Positions 25,691-40,220 of a DNA stretch of 64,000 bases are shown in pieces. Numbering within the stretch: position 1 is the first letter of the stretch; every line of letters starts with the position of its first letter. The position numbers and the translations under genes were made by a program. The notes beneath the pieces were generated by a model, which saw nothing but the letters and a program-made list of their open reading frames with translations, had not been told where the DNA came from and made no database searches. This DNA comes from Ficedula albicollis (taxonomy: Eukaryota; Chordata; Aves; Passeriformes; Muscicapidae). The stretch lies in NCBI RefSeq assembly GCF_000247815.1, contig NC_021672.1:71589437-71653436 (forward strand). Direction: 5' to 3'.

Positions 25691-28600
25691 AAGGGAGCAA
25701 CTTGATACCAGCGTAGCATCTCCCTTAGGTAGGGGTCATTCCTGTGAGCAGGAATTACACAATCAGGACATAAAGCATGCTTCCCTGAGAGCAAAATGAT
25801 GTAATTTGTGGCAGCAGAAGTTAATTTAACTCTGTGTAGCAGTAGCAAAGAAGGGTTTATCCTGCTAAGGAAGATTACTCACAGAGGCACGTTGTTGCTC
25901 TCATAAAGATTTCTCTCATATTTAAGGAATGCCAATGAAAACAGGGAAATATTTATTTGATCCTGTCTGTGTAGCTCTTTTAAAAATAACACTGGCTACA
26001 AATCTACCCAATAACTGCCTCAGCCTTTTTCCTTGCAGTTACTGTGCATGCTGGCATGATTATTCAGCATGTCTTCACAACAGAAAAAAATCCCTGTATC
26101 ATAATATGGGACCACATCAGGGTGTAGGCAGTCCCTTCCAAATGAAGAAAACAAACCCCATGCTGACATCAAAGAGCAGACAGAGAGACAGTAACAATTT
26201 CCAGAAGGGCTCTGGATGGATCAGATATTTCTAGTACCTGTTTTTAATTCTTCAAGTAATGCCCAGAGCTCTTGCTCATATTGGGTGTGGGGCACCAGGT
26301 CTGAAATGCCACCAAGATGCCTGTCCTGAAGCATCTCAAAATCTAAGAATGCCATCTGCTGTCTCCTCAGGAGAGTTTGCATTGTATCTGTGCAGAGTGG
26401 AGCTAACTGGTACCAACAGGAACACGCTGGGTTCCCAGTTGCTCACTTGTAATTGCTGTCACCACTCTGGGGAGGGAAGATTTGGCTGTTCCACAGCAAG
26501 GCAGAAAAGGCCATGATCTGCTTTGGGTTTTTCTTACCTCTCTCCCTCTTCTGCATCTGATGTTGTCCCAAGCTTACCACAAATTTCATCGCATACTTTG
26601 ATTTCAGTTGGCTGAATTTTGGATTGCTGATTAATTTAAGATCTTATAAGCAATGATTTGAATTCCTTTGTTCATTTTCTCTAGAGTGGCTGTGTATCTA
26701 TTAATGTCCTGCTGTCCTGATGGGATTTTTTTTCCCCTTCTCATCCTGTCCCAAGGATGTGGCTGGCACACACACTGGGTAGCAGTCAGCTCAGAAGTGG
26801 GACACAGGAGAGTTCATTTTGCTCAGGACACAAGATGGTACATGGATGTTCCATGACTTGAATTACTTCTGTCTGCCCAAGCCTTCCTTGTTGGATGCCT
26901 GTGGTCCTTGTTGTGATTTTCACAAAGCATTATCAAAATATCAGCAAAGCACAGAGCAGCAGACCAGTCAGATTGTGCTCTCAACCACTGAATGCATTTT
27001 AAGCCTGCCAATAACTTTTTTTTCAGTGATGATCTGAATTTATAATCATATTGCATCTTGTACAAGTGCTATAGTAGGGGAAAAAAACAAAGCATGAATT
27101 AAGTACTGACAAAAATGAGGAAATAATATTTTTAAGTTTCAATGTCTACATAAATCTGTGGGAGAGCCTCTCTCTTCTCTTTCATGTAGATTTCTCCAAA
27201 ATTAGGTACTGCCTTCTTAGATATGTCTGTCTGCTATTGCTGTGCTGGATGAGAGCACAGGCATGTTGGCTGGCATGAACAACTAACAAACTTTTCAATG
27301 CTTAAGATGTTCACTGATGGAACAAATAATTTGTTCTGATCATGGGGAAGTGTGGAAATGTCAGCCCACCTAACCTTGCCCAGTCTCTTAACATTTTATC
27401 TAAATTTTCCTTATGCCAGGGAAAAGGGAAGGAGATCAGACATCTTTCTTAATCTCCCTTTTTTCCAGAAGCAAATCCAATCCCTGTTTAACACATGTAA
27501 CAATAACCTATCCCATATGTGTTTTGCCCTTTGTTGCAATTATTTTTTATGAGTTGTTTGAGTAGCTATGCCTCTTATTTTTTCAGTTTTAGATTATCTT
27601 CTGCTGGTTTGCCCTGCCACATCAATCACAGTTCAGAAAACATCTGCTAACCCTCTGCAAAGAGTCTTTTTTTTGAATTTCTGTGCTGCTAAAACAGCTC
27701 AACAGTTTCACATCAGAAGCATTTTTGACAGAATGTAGCTCATGGGGTAAAAGGAATAGAAGAAATTATTAAAATTCTATTTTTGTCCCTTCTTTCCATA
27801 GGCCTTACTAAATGTTGTTTTCTTTAGCAGTGGAAATGGGTATAGAAATTCCATTTCTTTACAGGATTACAAAACATCCTCTCTAAACTTTCTTCAAGCA
27901 TCTCATCATTCAGCCACACACCATCCTTGCAGGGGTGTGAGAACTGGGGCATATCAAATGCTCTTCATCTCAGAAGTCTAATCTGTTGGGGGTGGTTATT
28001 TTCTATTATTGCTCACACATTAAGCCAGCAGCCTGTCTGATATTTCTTTTTTTGCATTTGTTGTTGGGTTTGGTGATTGGTTGTGGGTTTTTTCCTGCAG
28101 TAAGTTGTTCAGGACATTTCTGCAATTGGCATTTTCTAGTAGGTCGTTGCTGTACATGGTTTTTATTTGTTTTAAAAATTACCAAAGGATAAAGTTCATT
28201 TGAATCAGGTTTGATGTCTAGGTCAGGAATCAAACCAGTTCATCCAGGTATGAATACACACAGGCTTTACAAAGCCTGTTCTAAATCTAGCAGTTCTGGC
28301 TTTTAATATAACCAGCACCCAATGAAAGAATTTAGCATTGAATCTCACTCCTCTCCTCACAATATAGATGAAAATTTAAACTCAGCCTCTAGCCCACCTT
28401 TTGCTTTTCATATGCCAGTGCTGGGATTATTTCACTTTAAAACTTTGGAGGAAGTCAAATTCCTCTCAGATTTATATTTGTATGTTTCTGTATCTGTTAA
28501 GAATTTTATTTAGCCGTTTCAGATTGCAGCAGGAGAGCCCTATGATTCCCCCTTGAGAGCTTATTACATGTAAAAGGAAATTAAAAATAAATAAATGTTT

Positions 28601-31600
28601 AATTCCAGTGAATTCTAGCAATACATAAACAATCTGCACAAAAAGCCTTTGAACTGTGCAAGTTGTAAAGAGAGTTGGAAAGAAAGTAAATACCAATACA
28701 GAACCATTCTTTCTTCTGACAAATACAACTTTGTGAAAACAGCAACCATTAATTTTTCTGTCCAAACATACTGGGGCTGCCTAGTGAGCTAAAGGACGTT
28801 TTGCTTACTATGTCAGAAAGTATTTTTTCCCCTAAAGTATTTTGTTATCTGATGTGTGCAAGCAGAGTTTTAAGTCTAATCAGGTTTATAAAAATCAAAA
28901 GCAACAGTTTTACTAATGTGGAAAAAGAAAGGAAGCTGGAGTTTTAGGTATTCTGAGATGGGACTGATTAACTACTGAGTTGATAAGTGCCTAAATCCAC
29001 TCTTTGTTCTTAAAACTAAGAGTCAGAGTTGCTCAGATTTGTCTGGCCATGTCTTTTTTTCCAGTTGTTTAGGAAGAGAAAACAAATCCCACATGTGCAT
29101 CAGGGCAGTAACAAAGCAGTGATCACACTTTGTGGTGTTTGAATCAATTCTGTAGTTACCTGTTCAGGCAGCTTTCTATTGCTAGAGTCTCAATATTCTC
29201 CTAGAAACCCTCCCTGACAGTGACTTGAAAATGTCACACTGCATCCCTCCAGAGCTCAGTCCCATCTCTGCTCATTAAGCACCATCCCAAGTTGAGAGGT
29301 TGGGTGAATTTTCTTCTCTATTATTTCTCATGTACAGTGCTGTACTTCTATACAGTCATCTAAAGGCAAAGTTTTAGACTTTATCCAATATTTTGTTGTA
29401 ATTCTTCTATCATGAGAAGCTTTGTGTAGCTCATAGTAAGCCACTTGTAATTTGCTGGAGCATTTAAGATCAATTTCTTTTATCAATATATTTTTCTCCA
29501 CGTACCACAAAACTCTAATCTTATCATCCCTGACTGGACTTCTACATTTGTAGAATCCCTGTTAACATTTGTTGTCTTTTAAGTTTTTGCCTTTTCTAAA
29601 CCTGTTCACAAGTGATGAGTTAGAGCATCTGGAGAAGGACATCAAATAAAATACTCTTTATTATTTATAATACAGAAAGCACACTAATGTCCACTAACCT
29701 GAGGAATTCTGTCATTAAACTGTAAAAAATTTTAAGAATTTGATGGAGGTGTTTGTAACCCAAAAGTCATTAATTTTCAATTCAAATGATTGAGACCCAT
29801 TTGCTTTGAGCCTCTTTCCGCTACCACAAGGCTTTAGCACTTCCAGGTTTTCAAAGTTCCTTGTTTGCAAAACCATTTCCTTAGGACATGTGTATATTCA
29901 TTTTTCATAGCTGCATATAACAGCATTTGACATCCTGAAACAAGGTTTTCCCATCATTATCTCAGTTCAGAGGTCATTAAACTACTGGGTTGGGTTTTGT
30001 TTTTTATGTTCACCTGACCAGACTGAAGACAGTACAGCATGTTGACATATTCCTACACAAGTTCTCTGATTGAATCCAGTAGATCAAAATTTCCCCCTGT
30101 AAATATTGTTCCCTGTCACAACTGTGCTTGCTCATGAAGAAATTTTAAAAAATAGAAATGTGATGGGTCATTTCACTGAGAACTGGGGCAGTCTTTGGGC
30201 CAGGCTGTATTTGGGTTTGCATAGCCTTGTAGGAAGAGGAGGCAAGAAAAATTCTTCTTACCTGTGCTCCTTCCCAGTGTTTAAGGATAAATAAAACCTG
30301 TACAGTGACCCCATGAATGGTTTCTCAGTCCATGATCATCTTGTCAGCAGAAAAATCAAAGCTATCTCCTGGGAAATAGTGGCAGCTGATCCTTGCTGGC
30401 CTAGGAGCTGCCAGGGCTGCTGAATGCCCTTTACCTGCCTTAACTTTAAACCATCTTCAGAAGTCTCTGTCTGGCAGAGTATTTGACCTCAGACCTCCCC
30501 ACTCTGTGCAAGGCTACGTGGCAGCACACTGTGGTCTTTGTTCAAAACAGCTTTGGAGTTTGCTCACTGAACTTCATTTGGGTTTTGTTCAAAATGGCCT
30601 TTTTTTTTTTTTCCTGTGGAATTTTCTGTAGGCACTCAGTTGCTGCTTTTCTCTCCATGCTCTTCCTCTATGTTCAGGTAGCTGCATGGGAGGGACACCC
30701 CACTATTTTTTGGGTTTGATTTTTTTACATTTAAAGTCTGAAGATCTTGCCTGGATCTCATCCTCAGCTAAAATCAAATGGTTAGAGAGAAAGGCTGAAC
30801 TTGCAGGACCTACCTCATATGTTGGAACTGGAAAAAAGTCCTTTTAGCCATCCAGCAACTTCGTAAGAAAGTGGGCACTTACATACTTTGAACAAAAAAA
30901 AAACCAACAAGTTGAAGCCCCCCCAGGAGGAGAGAGGGATTCTGTGAGTGGTAGCAGAGGACTTTTCCAGCAGAATCAAGGAGCCCAAGCCATGTGGACA
31001 TTGCTCCAAGCATCCTCCTCAGGCTGGGGCTGGGTGGCCACCATGCTCAGCTCTCCTGTCTGCCCAGGTTAGGACACTCTGGCAGGCAGAGGATGCTCCA
31101 GCTGCTTCCCAAGGGAAGAGGATCCAGAAGGAGCTGGGTTTTGTTGTGGATTTTGGGTTTGTTCTGCTGATCCTTTCTCAAAGGATGAGGCAAGGGTGGT
31201 ATTGCAAGGCCTGGCAAACATAAAACAATTGTGTTCATGTCCACATGCCCATTTGTATGAATCTCCTTGCATGTGACTATTTTGGTTTGAGAAGTCAATG
31301 GAGGCATGGTTTGAAAATGCAGGAGTGAGAAAATTATGAGCAGATGCCAAAACTTCCTTTTTCCTATTTTTTACAGCACGTGGTTTTGAATTGAGTGTCT
31401 GTATATGTTTAAATGGCATTGCCTACTCCAAAGTAGTCACCCTGCAGTGTGAAAATTTTCTTTCCTGTTTCTTTTCACATGCTGATTCCTGTCCTGTGTT
31501 GTGTCTTTCCTTACTATTTCAAGACCTTCCCTATTATTCTTGAAATAGAAATTACGTCTGCAGCCCCAAGAATGCTGGGCTACACCCACAGAATTTACTT

Positions 31601-32926
31601 TATCTACCAATCTGCCACTAATATTTTGAGAATCCAGCAAGACAGGAAAAGACTACCTCCCCAAATTGCTATTGTACAGCTGTCCTTAAATGAACTGTGT
31701 GATATGGTTTCCCTTTGCAACGCTGGTGAAGAAAGTCCTCAGTGCTTTTTTCTCACAGATAATTGTAGATGTACTTATCTAAGATATCTTACCATGACTG
31801 TGGACCTTTTTGTGCTAAAACTGTCTGTTGTTTTCCAGGCTTGCTTTGAAATTGCTATGAAACCTTTCATATTTATGAATATTTAATATTTTTCAATTTT
31901 CTTAGCCAATGTCCACATTTATGAAGTGATAAACATCCACTCTGGGGAATGTTGCTGGTTATATTGCTTGTGCTTTGGAAATAGAACTGTAGTGGCAGTC
32001 TCTTGGTGCATTGTCAGAAATAAATGTGATTTGTGGGTAGGTCTTGCTCGTGGCTGGGGATGGTGCATCAGCTCCACCACTTCAGAGTGGTTCCCAGAAG
32101 TGATCTGACTCAGGCCCTGTGCTGAGTCACAAATCCTCCCCTGCTTCCTCCTTGCTTGCACAAAGTAGTAGTTCTCTTCTGAACTGTATTAGCAGAAGAA
32201 TAATTGCTTCCCACACCCCTGGCTGAAGCATGGAAATGTGTATTTTTGTGTGCATAGCAAGAATAAAGTAAAAGGACTCCTCTGTCTCCTTTCTGGACAT
32301 AAACCTCTGGTGTTTGTGGCTTAATTTTCCTGACATTTCCTTCCTATTACTGGCTTATGTGGTGACTGCCCCATAGAAGAGAGGGAGAGAGAAGAACCTC
32401 TAAGCCATAAAACTGTCTGGTGAGAATGAAACCGCCTGAGCAAAGTGCAAAAGGACTCTGGAGGCTGAACAGGAACTAGGTATGCTGGGCGCAGCAGTGT
32501 GAGGCTGAAACAGCTTTTGGTGATGACCCCTGTGAGAGCCTGGATGCTCAGCTAGGAGGAGTATTAGGTCTTGAGAATAGTCTAAGCTTTGCCTGTGGAA
32601 CTCAGTCACTTTCAAAGCAGCCAGCAGGCAGAAGTCAGCCCAGAAAATGGGCTCAGATGAAGGAAGGGGTGGCTCAAACTGGAAGGTGCAGAGTTTGGCT
32701 CTCCAAACACACTGCCTGAGGAGTGTCATGGTGTGGTGTCCCTTGGACAAAAGCTGCTTGTCCTGATAATTGCCACAGCACTTCTGATGTCCAAAGAGCT
32801 CCAAAAAGTGCATTGAGTGCTGCAAGAGCAGAGCTCCTGGTTACTGAGTGTCCTTACAAATAAAATAAATCATAGCGTTGATGGTCAGGACGAGATTTAA
32901 AAAGCATTCGGGAAGTTAAGAAATCA

Positions 32927-33480
32927 CAGCCCCAGGTGTGCTCAGTGAGGATGAGGAGGATGGAGGCAGCCCCAGGTGTGCTCAGTGAGGATGAAGGCAG
33001 CCTCAGGTGTGGGTTTGAGCTGAGGGGAAATTCCCCCATTTTCATCACCTTACAGCTCAAATTGCCAGGGAATCTCTCTTTTCCCTTGGTTTTAAGGGTT
33101 TGCCCCATTTTCATCACCTTACAGCTCAAATTGCAAAGGAATCTCTGTTTTCCCTTGGTTTTAAGGGTTTAGAGGCAGCCCCAGGTGTGCTCAGTGAGGA
33201 TGAAGGCAGCCTCAGGTGTGGGTTTGAGTTGAGGGGAAATTCCCCCATTTTCATCACCTTACAGCTCAAATTGCAAAGGAATCTCTGTTTTCCCTTGGTT
33301 TTAAGGGTTTAAATTCAGTGAGGATGAGGAGGATGGAGGCAGCCCCAGGTGTGCTCAGTGAGGATGAAGGCAGCCTCAGGTGTGGGTTTGAGCTGAGGGG
33401 AAATTCCCCCATTTTCATCACCTTACAGCTCAAATTGCCAGGGAATCTCTCTTTTCCCTTGGTTTTAAGGGTTTGAATTC
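32927..33480. repeat. Composite minisatellite (two alternating modules)
   Basis: Module A (GAGGCAGCCCCAGGTGTGCT through GGTTTGAG[C/T]TGAGGGG) starts at about 32963, 33172 and 33335. Module B (CCCATTTTCATCACCTTACA through TTCCCTTGGTTTTAAGGG) starts at about 33034, 33103, 33242 and 33407. The order is A-B-B-A-B-A-B, with a shortened A-like lead at 32927. Two B sub-variants exist (TTGCCAGGGAATCTCTC and TTGCAAAGGAATCTCTG), and a stretch of roughly 160 bp from about 32943 is repeated near 33316. I do not recognise it as a named repeat family. Confidence 0.88.
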
Positions 33481-33519
33481 AGAGGAAATCCTCCTTTTCC
33501 CAACATTTGAAGTATTTAA

Positions 33520-33665
33520 ATAGAGGGAGAAAGGGCAGGAAAAGAGAGAAAAAATGGCAGGAAAGAAGAAGTGAAAAGTGGTGGGAAATGTGAGATGAAA
33601 AAAGAGAGCAAAAGGGCATGAGGGGTACTAAAAGACAGGAAACCTAAGGGGAAAAGGGGGGGAAT
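33520..33665. repeat. Purine-rich tract
   Basis: Directly after the minisatellite, about 145 bp on the + strand are nearly all A and G (GAGGGAGAAAGGGCAGGAAAA and similar), ending in AAGGGGAAAAGGGGGGG. Mirror-symmetric portions could form triplex DNA, but no regulatory role is evident. Confidence 0.7.
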
Positions 33666-34873
33666 GTGAGGTAATTAACACTCATGCATTAATTAATTGG
33701 GAATTTATGAACATCACTGTGCAACAAAGAAGAGATTTTGTCTTTTTGAGAAAAACCCAGCAGAATCAGACTAAGAAGATTTTTCAGGTGTAAAAGTTCA
33801 GAGTCTTGGCAAAAAAAAAGGCAAGTTGGGTGTTTCTAAGAATTGTCTTACTTTTTATAGGCAGGTCTTTCTTGAGAGGAATTCTGTATTAGCAAACCTA
33901 CCATTAATTTCCTTGGACGTGTTCCACAGTGCAACAATGCCAAGTGCATTTTAGCAGCTGGGTCTTTTTCTTGTGGCATCTTGCTCAACATTGGTTGAAA
34001 TCCAAAAAGAGCTTGTAAGTACACAAAGGGATGTGTAGGTAATCCCATTGCTTTAGGTGCAGACAATTGCATGCTCAAAGATAAAGCTCATTCTTCAGTA
34101 ACTGCCTGAATCGATGAGACAACAACCAGCCCCTCTCATCATCTTCCTGAGAGAAAAACACAGCATCACATAATAGCTCTAAAACACCTGCAGCAGCCCT
34201 AAAAGTCCATTTCCCATGGCTTTGAGAAAGATCAGTGTTACTTGGTGTAAGCTTTATTCCTCCTTTCTTCCATAGTCCCTCTTCTTCCCTGTCGTATTCT
34301 AAATTTTTGGGTTAATGCAGTCCTCTGGAGGCTAAAAAGGGCTTGACCTGGTATAAAAAGCAATGTTTTTCTCATGTGATAAATATTTAAAACGTTTTAT
34401 CAGTGTAAATAAATGTTAAATTCTGCGAGCCCAGGGAATGGCATTAACGTGTTTTGCTTGCTGAAACATTTATGGAATCAGTGTCAGCCAACAGAACACA
34501 GCCAAGAGGATTTTTTTTAAAGGTAAACTGAAGTGCTTTTAAAATAAATACTGAGAGTTGTTTAAGATCTTCAATTATTAACAGAGGAAAAGTGTGGGCT
34601 GAAAAAGTGCAAACAATCCCTTTGGTTGCACTTTCCCTAATCCCTGTGCAGCTCTCTGTGTCCAGCCTGGAGTGAGCTCCTCAAGGCAGATGCTGCACCT
34701 CTAACAGATGTCTGCAGAGGGTCTAGCACACAAACAAGTGGATTTAGAATGCCAAATATTTGAAAACGCTTTATTTTTATATTTACTTCTCAGGACTTAA
34801 GTTCAAGGCCCTGTGTTTATGGTTGGCCAGTGCCCTGCAAGCAGCACTGCTAAAAACTTGGCTCTGCTTTAGA

Positions 34874-35198
34874 AAGCAGTTATTGGCACCACCTCCTCCA
34901 AATGCAGAGGCCAGCTGTGCAGGCTGAGCAGGTCACCTGGCACTCTGATTTAATTATGGCTATCAGCTGCACAGCTCATTGCCAGGAGTGCCAGCCTTAC
35001 CTCCACAAGTGAGAAAAAATTTCCAAATAGATGCAATGGTGTGAACACCTGTGTGGGGTGCTGCCTGTGAATTGCACCGTGTAAAGATCAAGAGCATGCA
35101 TGAGTTGGGAGGGAGAAATCATAATTAAATCAGAGTGCCAGGTGACCTGACCAGGCTGCAGACTCTGGATTTAAAGGAGGTGATGCCAATAACTGCTT
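34874..35198. repeat. Imperfect inverted repeat, arms about 80-85 bp
   Basis: The left arm (34874-34958) starts AAGCAGTTATTGGCACCACC and ends CACTCTGATTTAATTATG. The right arm (35120-35198) starts CATAATTAAATCAGAGTG and ends ATGCCAATAACTGCTT, close to the reverse complement. The central 160 bp are unpaired. Ends and inner parts match best, the middle less so. It may be a decayed palindromic DNA element, though no terminal motif or target-site duplication was recognised. In the pre-mRNA it would form a long hairpin. Confidence 0.82.
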
Positions 35199-38175
35199 GG
35201 CAGAGAAGGAGCCCATAAGAGGGGCAGAATTCTCAGCACTGGTTAGAAAATATTTGTGACTGCTCATAAGGGGGTGCTTGGCCTTGATCCACTCTGATCA
35301 GGAATGCATCTGCACCTCTGGGGTTTCAGAACGCAGATTTGGTGTGTTTTGAAGCGTGTGAGGTTTTTATTTAAAAAGTGACCCTGTTCCACGCACCCAT
35401 CTTCCCCCATCCTTTAATCCCTCCTCATCTGCTCTCCCTTTGCCAGTACAATGAGTTTTCCAAGGGTCTGGGCATGGCTCCTCGTGCCATTCCTTGCAAG
35501 AGCTCTTTGTGTTGCAAGCAGCTGCCTGACACAACAAAGCAATTTGCAAGCAGCAGCTGTGTTGCAGCAATAAGCTCAGCAGCAATGTGGGGAGCCTGGT
35601 GATGTGCATGGATCTCTTCCCTTCTGCAAGCAGCATCCATTGCATCTCCTGAGGGCATTTGTAAAGCTGCTGCATGGTTAGTGGGGGTTTTTTTAACATT
35701 TAGAGACTCTCTGAGTACTTTGATGGTCATGTATTTAAGTTTGGTAATTATTGGAATCATCTGGATTTAAAGCAGGCTGCCCTGAAGGGATACTGCACAT
35801 CAATTCATGCTAAAAGCATTCAGTACCTCATGTCCTCTTCAAAGCTGGCTTATTATTCTCAAGAAGCTTTTCTCTAATTAAGCTGTCTGAAGGTACTGTA
35901 CGTCTTCTGGTGGTACATGTTCCCCTCGACCATCTAAACATCATCTCAAGCTTATGGTGCAAACCTTTGTTTTCATACAGCTTGCTTTGTTAACACAAAG
36001 GGCATTGCTTTGTGCAGATATTATCTTCTCTGGACATCTGTAGTAGGCTGAAGCTCTTTCATGGTGTGGGTGTTGATGAAGCTGTTTTTGAAATTAGAGA
36101 GCTCTTTTGTTCATCCTCAGTACCCTCTCAAGAGTACTGGGTATAACCTATGATGAATGTTAAAATTAATTTTAAAAAATAATTAAGGGTAAATTACATA
36201 AAACCTGGTATTAGAACACTTGAACTCATAAGTTTGGCTGCATTTTGGATTAACAAGTCACTGAAAAGGGAGGATGTCACAATTGGCCAACCAGCCTGAA
36301 TCCCCAGTGGCCTGGGACTGCTCCCCAAAGGGCTTTACTGGTCCAGTTACATAAGCAAGGTTATTACATAATCAACCACACTTCACTTATAAACTTGGGA
36401 TTATTTATAACTGTGGTGGCCAGCTGTAGGCCACCACCAGGCCTTTATTTGCTTTTGTGAAGATTTAGTTGAAGCAACAAATATTTCAACCTGCAAAGAT
36501 TGTGGGGTTTGTTTTTGGGTTTTCAGCCTTCTGTAGCCTTTTAACTTTCTTGTACTTTTGTACTTGTTTGCTAGAAGGTGAGACATTGTTTTAATTTTCT
36601 GGGGAATGTAACATTCCTGACCCATGTAAAGAATTGGAACAATGCTGGTGTTGACTGCACTTCATTTTCTGTGCATATATAGAATTTGTAGACTCAAAGA
36701 CGTGGGCATTTAGAGGAAAAGGTTGACTGCCTCATGTCAGCACAGAATTTATTTTTTTTCCCCCCCAGAGATATTGCTTATCCAGAAAATCACCCAGAGG
36801 CAACTGAGCAAGCAGAGTGGCCCACTCTTGCACAGGATGTTTTGATGCTGTCAGTAATGTAGCTCATTTCAGAGTCTCTGTGGAAGCCAAAATGTTTCAT
36901 GCTGGAAGGCACTGCCCTCGGATAGGAGCACATCCTTTGGATGGATAACAGAAAACAAAAAACTCTAGACACCTGAAGAAGTGCTCTGGCATCTGAGAGG
37001 TTAGAATCCAGCCAGTTCTGGCTAGCAGGCAGCGAGGGATGCTGCTGACCAGGCAGCTGGTGCCACTCCATCAGGAGCAAAGGCAGCCTCAGCCTTAGCT
37101 CTGAGCTGACAAGTGGATTGCCTGCAAGGCAAAGTGCTTGTCAAGAGATGTGTCATCCTCATTAGAAACTATTTAAATTAGGGGCTTTTTTTTTTTTTTA
37201 AAAAAAGGAAAGTCTGAGATCTTAGATGATAGATTTTGAAAGTTATTAGTTATCACAAGCTCTCTTGGCAGATGTATAGCCGACATTTACAACTCGTGAA
37301 TCACATTTTTCAAAAATCACAGCTAATACCGACTTCTCTGAGGAGATGACAGCATTTGCAGGAGACATTAATGACTTCTGGCTCTCAGTCATTGCAAAAT
37401 CATGAGCTTGTAATTGTTCTGATGTGGCTATTTGTAGACTATAGATTTCTAGAGGTCTCTCAGTACTTCCATCAGTAATAACTTGCCAGTGACAGGGATT
37501 GCCATCATTCCTACTCAAAGTGATAACTTTAAGATCTTTGTAAATGCAAATCCTTACTAAAGGCTTGTGAGGCTGGCTTTATTGTTCTTTTGCAAAATGA
37601 GGGGAAGGAGACAGAGGGAGGCACATGAATCTGCAGCTTGAGTCAAGTGCATCTGAGGGTACAGCTGCTTAGTGATTTAGAAAACTTGGCTACAAGTCAC
37701 CTTCCCTGGGCCATTCTGGGCATGCTTGGCTTGCTCATGATCAGGGCTTTCAACAGTCTCATACCTTAACAATCATGTAATAGTATTTTGCTCATTTCTG
37801 GGCAGCCTCTGTTAAAAGGTGATCCATAAATCTTGGGACAAAACCAGCACTGCTGGAGCAGAGGAAGATCCTAAGAGGGCTGGGAGCTCTCACTCAGTAT
37901 GGGTTTGGTGATTCTTGGGCAACCCTCTTCAGGCCTGGCTGTTCTTTGTTCTGCTTTAACTCTCCTCAATACCATGTGTGCAGCACCTTAGGGCAGTTTT
38001 TCAAGGACAAGCAATAGCTGATGTATTCCCTCCTCAGGATGGGGGCATTTTGGTGACAGGTAAGGTAATAACAGTGTCACTTTGGTCTGTGATCTGGGAC
38101 GTGGTGATAAGTTTTTGAAATGTTGGGGATCATCTGGGGGGAGGTAATCTGTAAATGTACATCTTTACATCATCA

Positions 38176-38219
38176 AGATAATGAGTTTAGGTGATCGAGA
38201 CAATGAGTTTAGGTGAGGG
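38176..38219. repeat. Two-copy tandem duplication, 22-bp unit
   Basis: AGATAATGAGTTTAGGTGATCG is followed directly by a near copy in which ATAAT reads ACAAT. It lies about 95 bp upstream of exon 6. Confidence 0.8.
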
Positions 38220-38289
38220 GGAACAAAATAAAACTGGAACACTACTGTGCAATTTGTAGCCACTCTGAATTTTGTTCTCTTGCTGATAA

Positions 38290-40023
<1,734 letters not shown>

Positions 40024-40220
40024 ATACACCTGCAGAAGATGATCCCTCGCCGTGTGCCCCCCAGTCTGCCCACGGGCGGCAGTGTCAGAACGGCACCGAG
40101 TGCAAGGCGGGCTGGGAGGGACCCAAGCACGGCATCACCAACTTTGACAACTTTGCTTTTGCCATGCTCACCGTGTTCCAGTGCATCACCATGGAGGGCT
40201 GGACAGATGTGCTCTACTGG
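40024..40220 (+). CDS. CACNA1D: CaV1.3 exon 7: domain I turret and pore loop (copy 1)
   Basis: A 197-nt exon following TCTCCTTTCAG and ending at TGG|GTACGT. Two bases finish the Asp codon begun in exon 6, then 65 whole codons follow, ending in phase 0. It encodes the Cys-rich extracellular turret ([30 protein letters not shown]), including an N-glycosylation sequon NGT, and the pore loop ([20 protein letters not shown], then WTDVLYW). The Glu in TMEGWTD is the domain I member of the four-Glu selectivity filter that binds calcium. PAEDDPSPC and KHGITNFDN match CaV1.3. A near-identical second copy lies 1786 bp downstream; only one copy can be used per transcript if the frame is to continue. Confidence 0.96.

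Noticed and set aside
31449..31886. 145-codon open frame on the + strand, the longest outside repeats
   Set aside because: No recognisable domain, Cys/Phe-rich composition typical of AT-rich intron, and no splice or start evidence.
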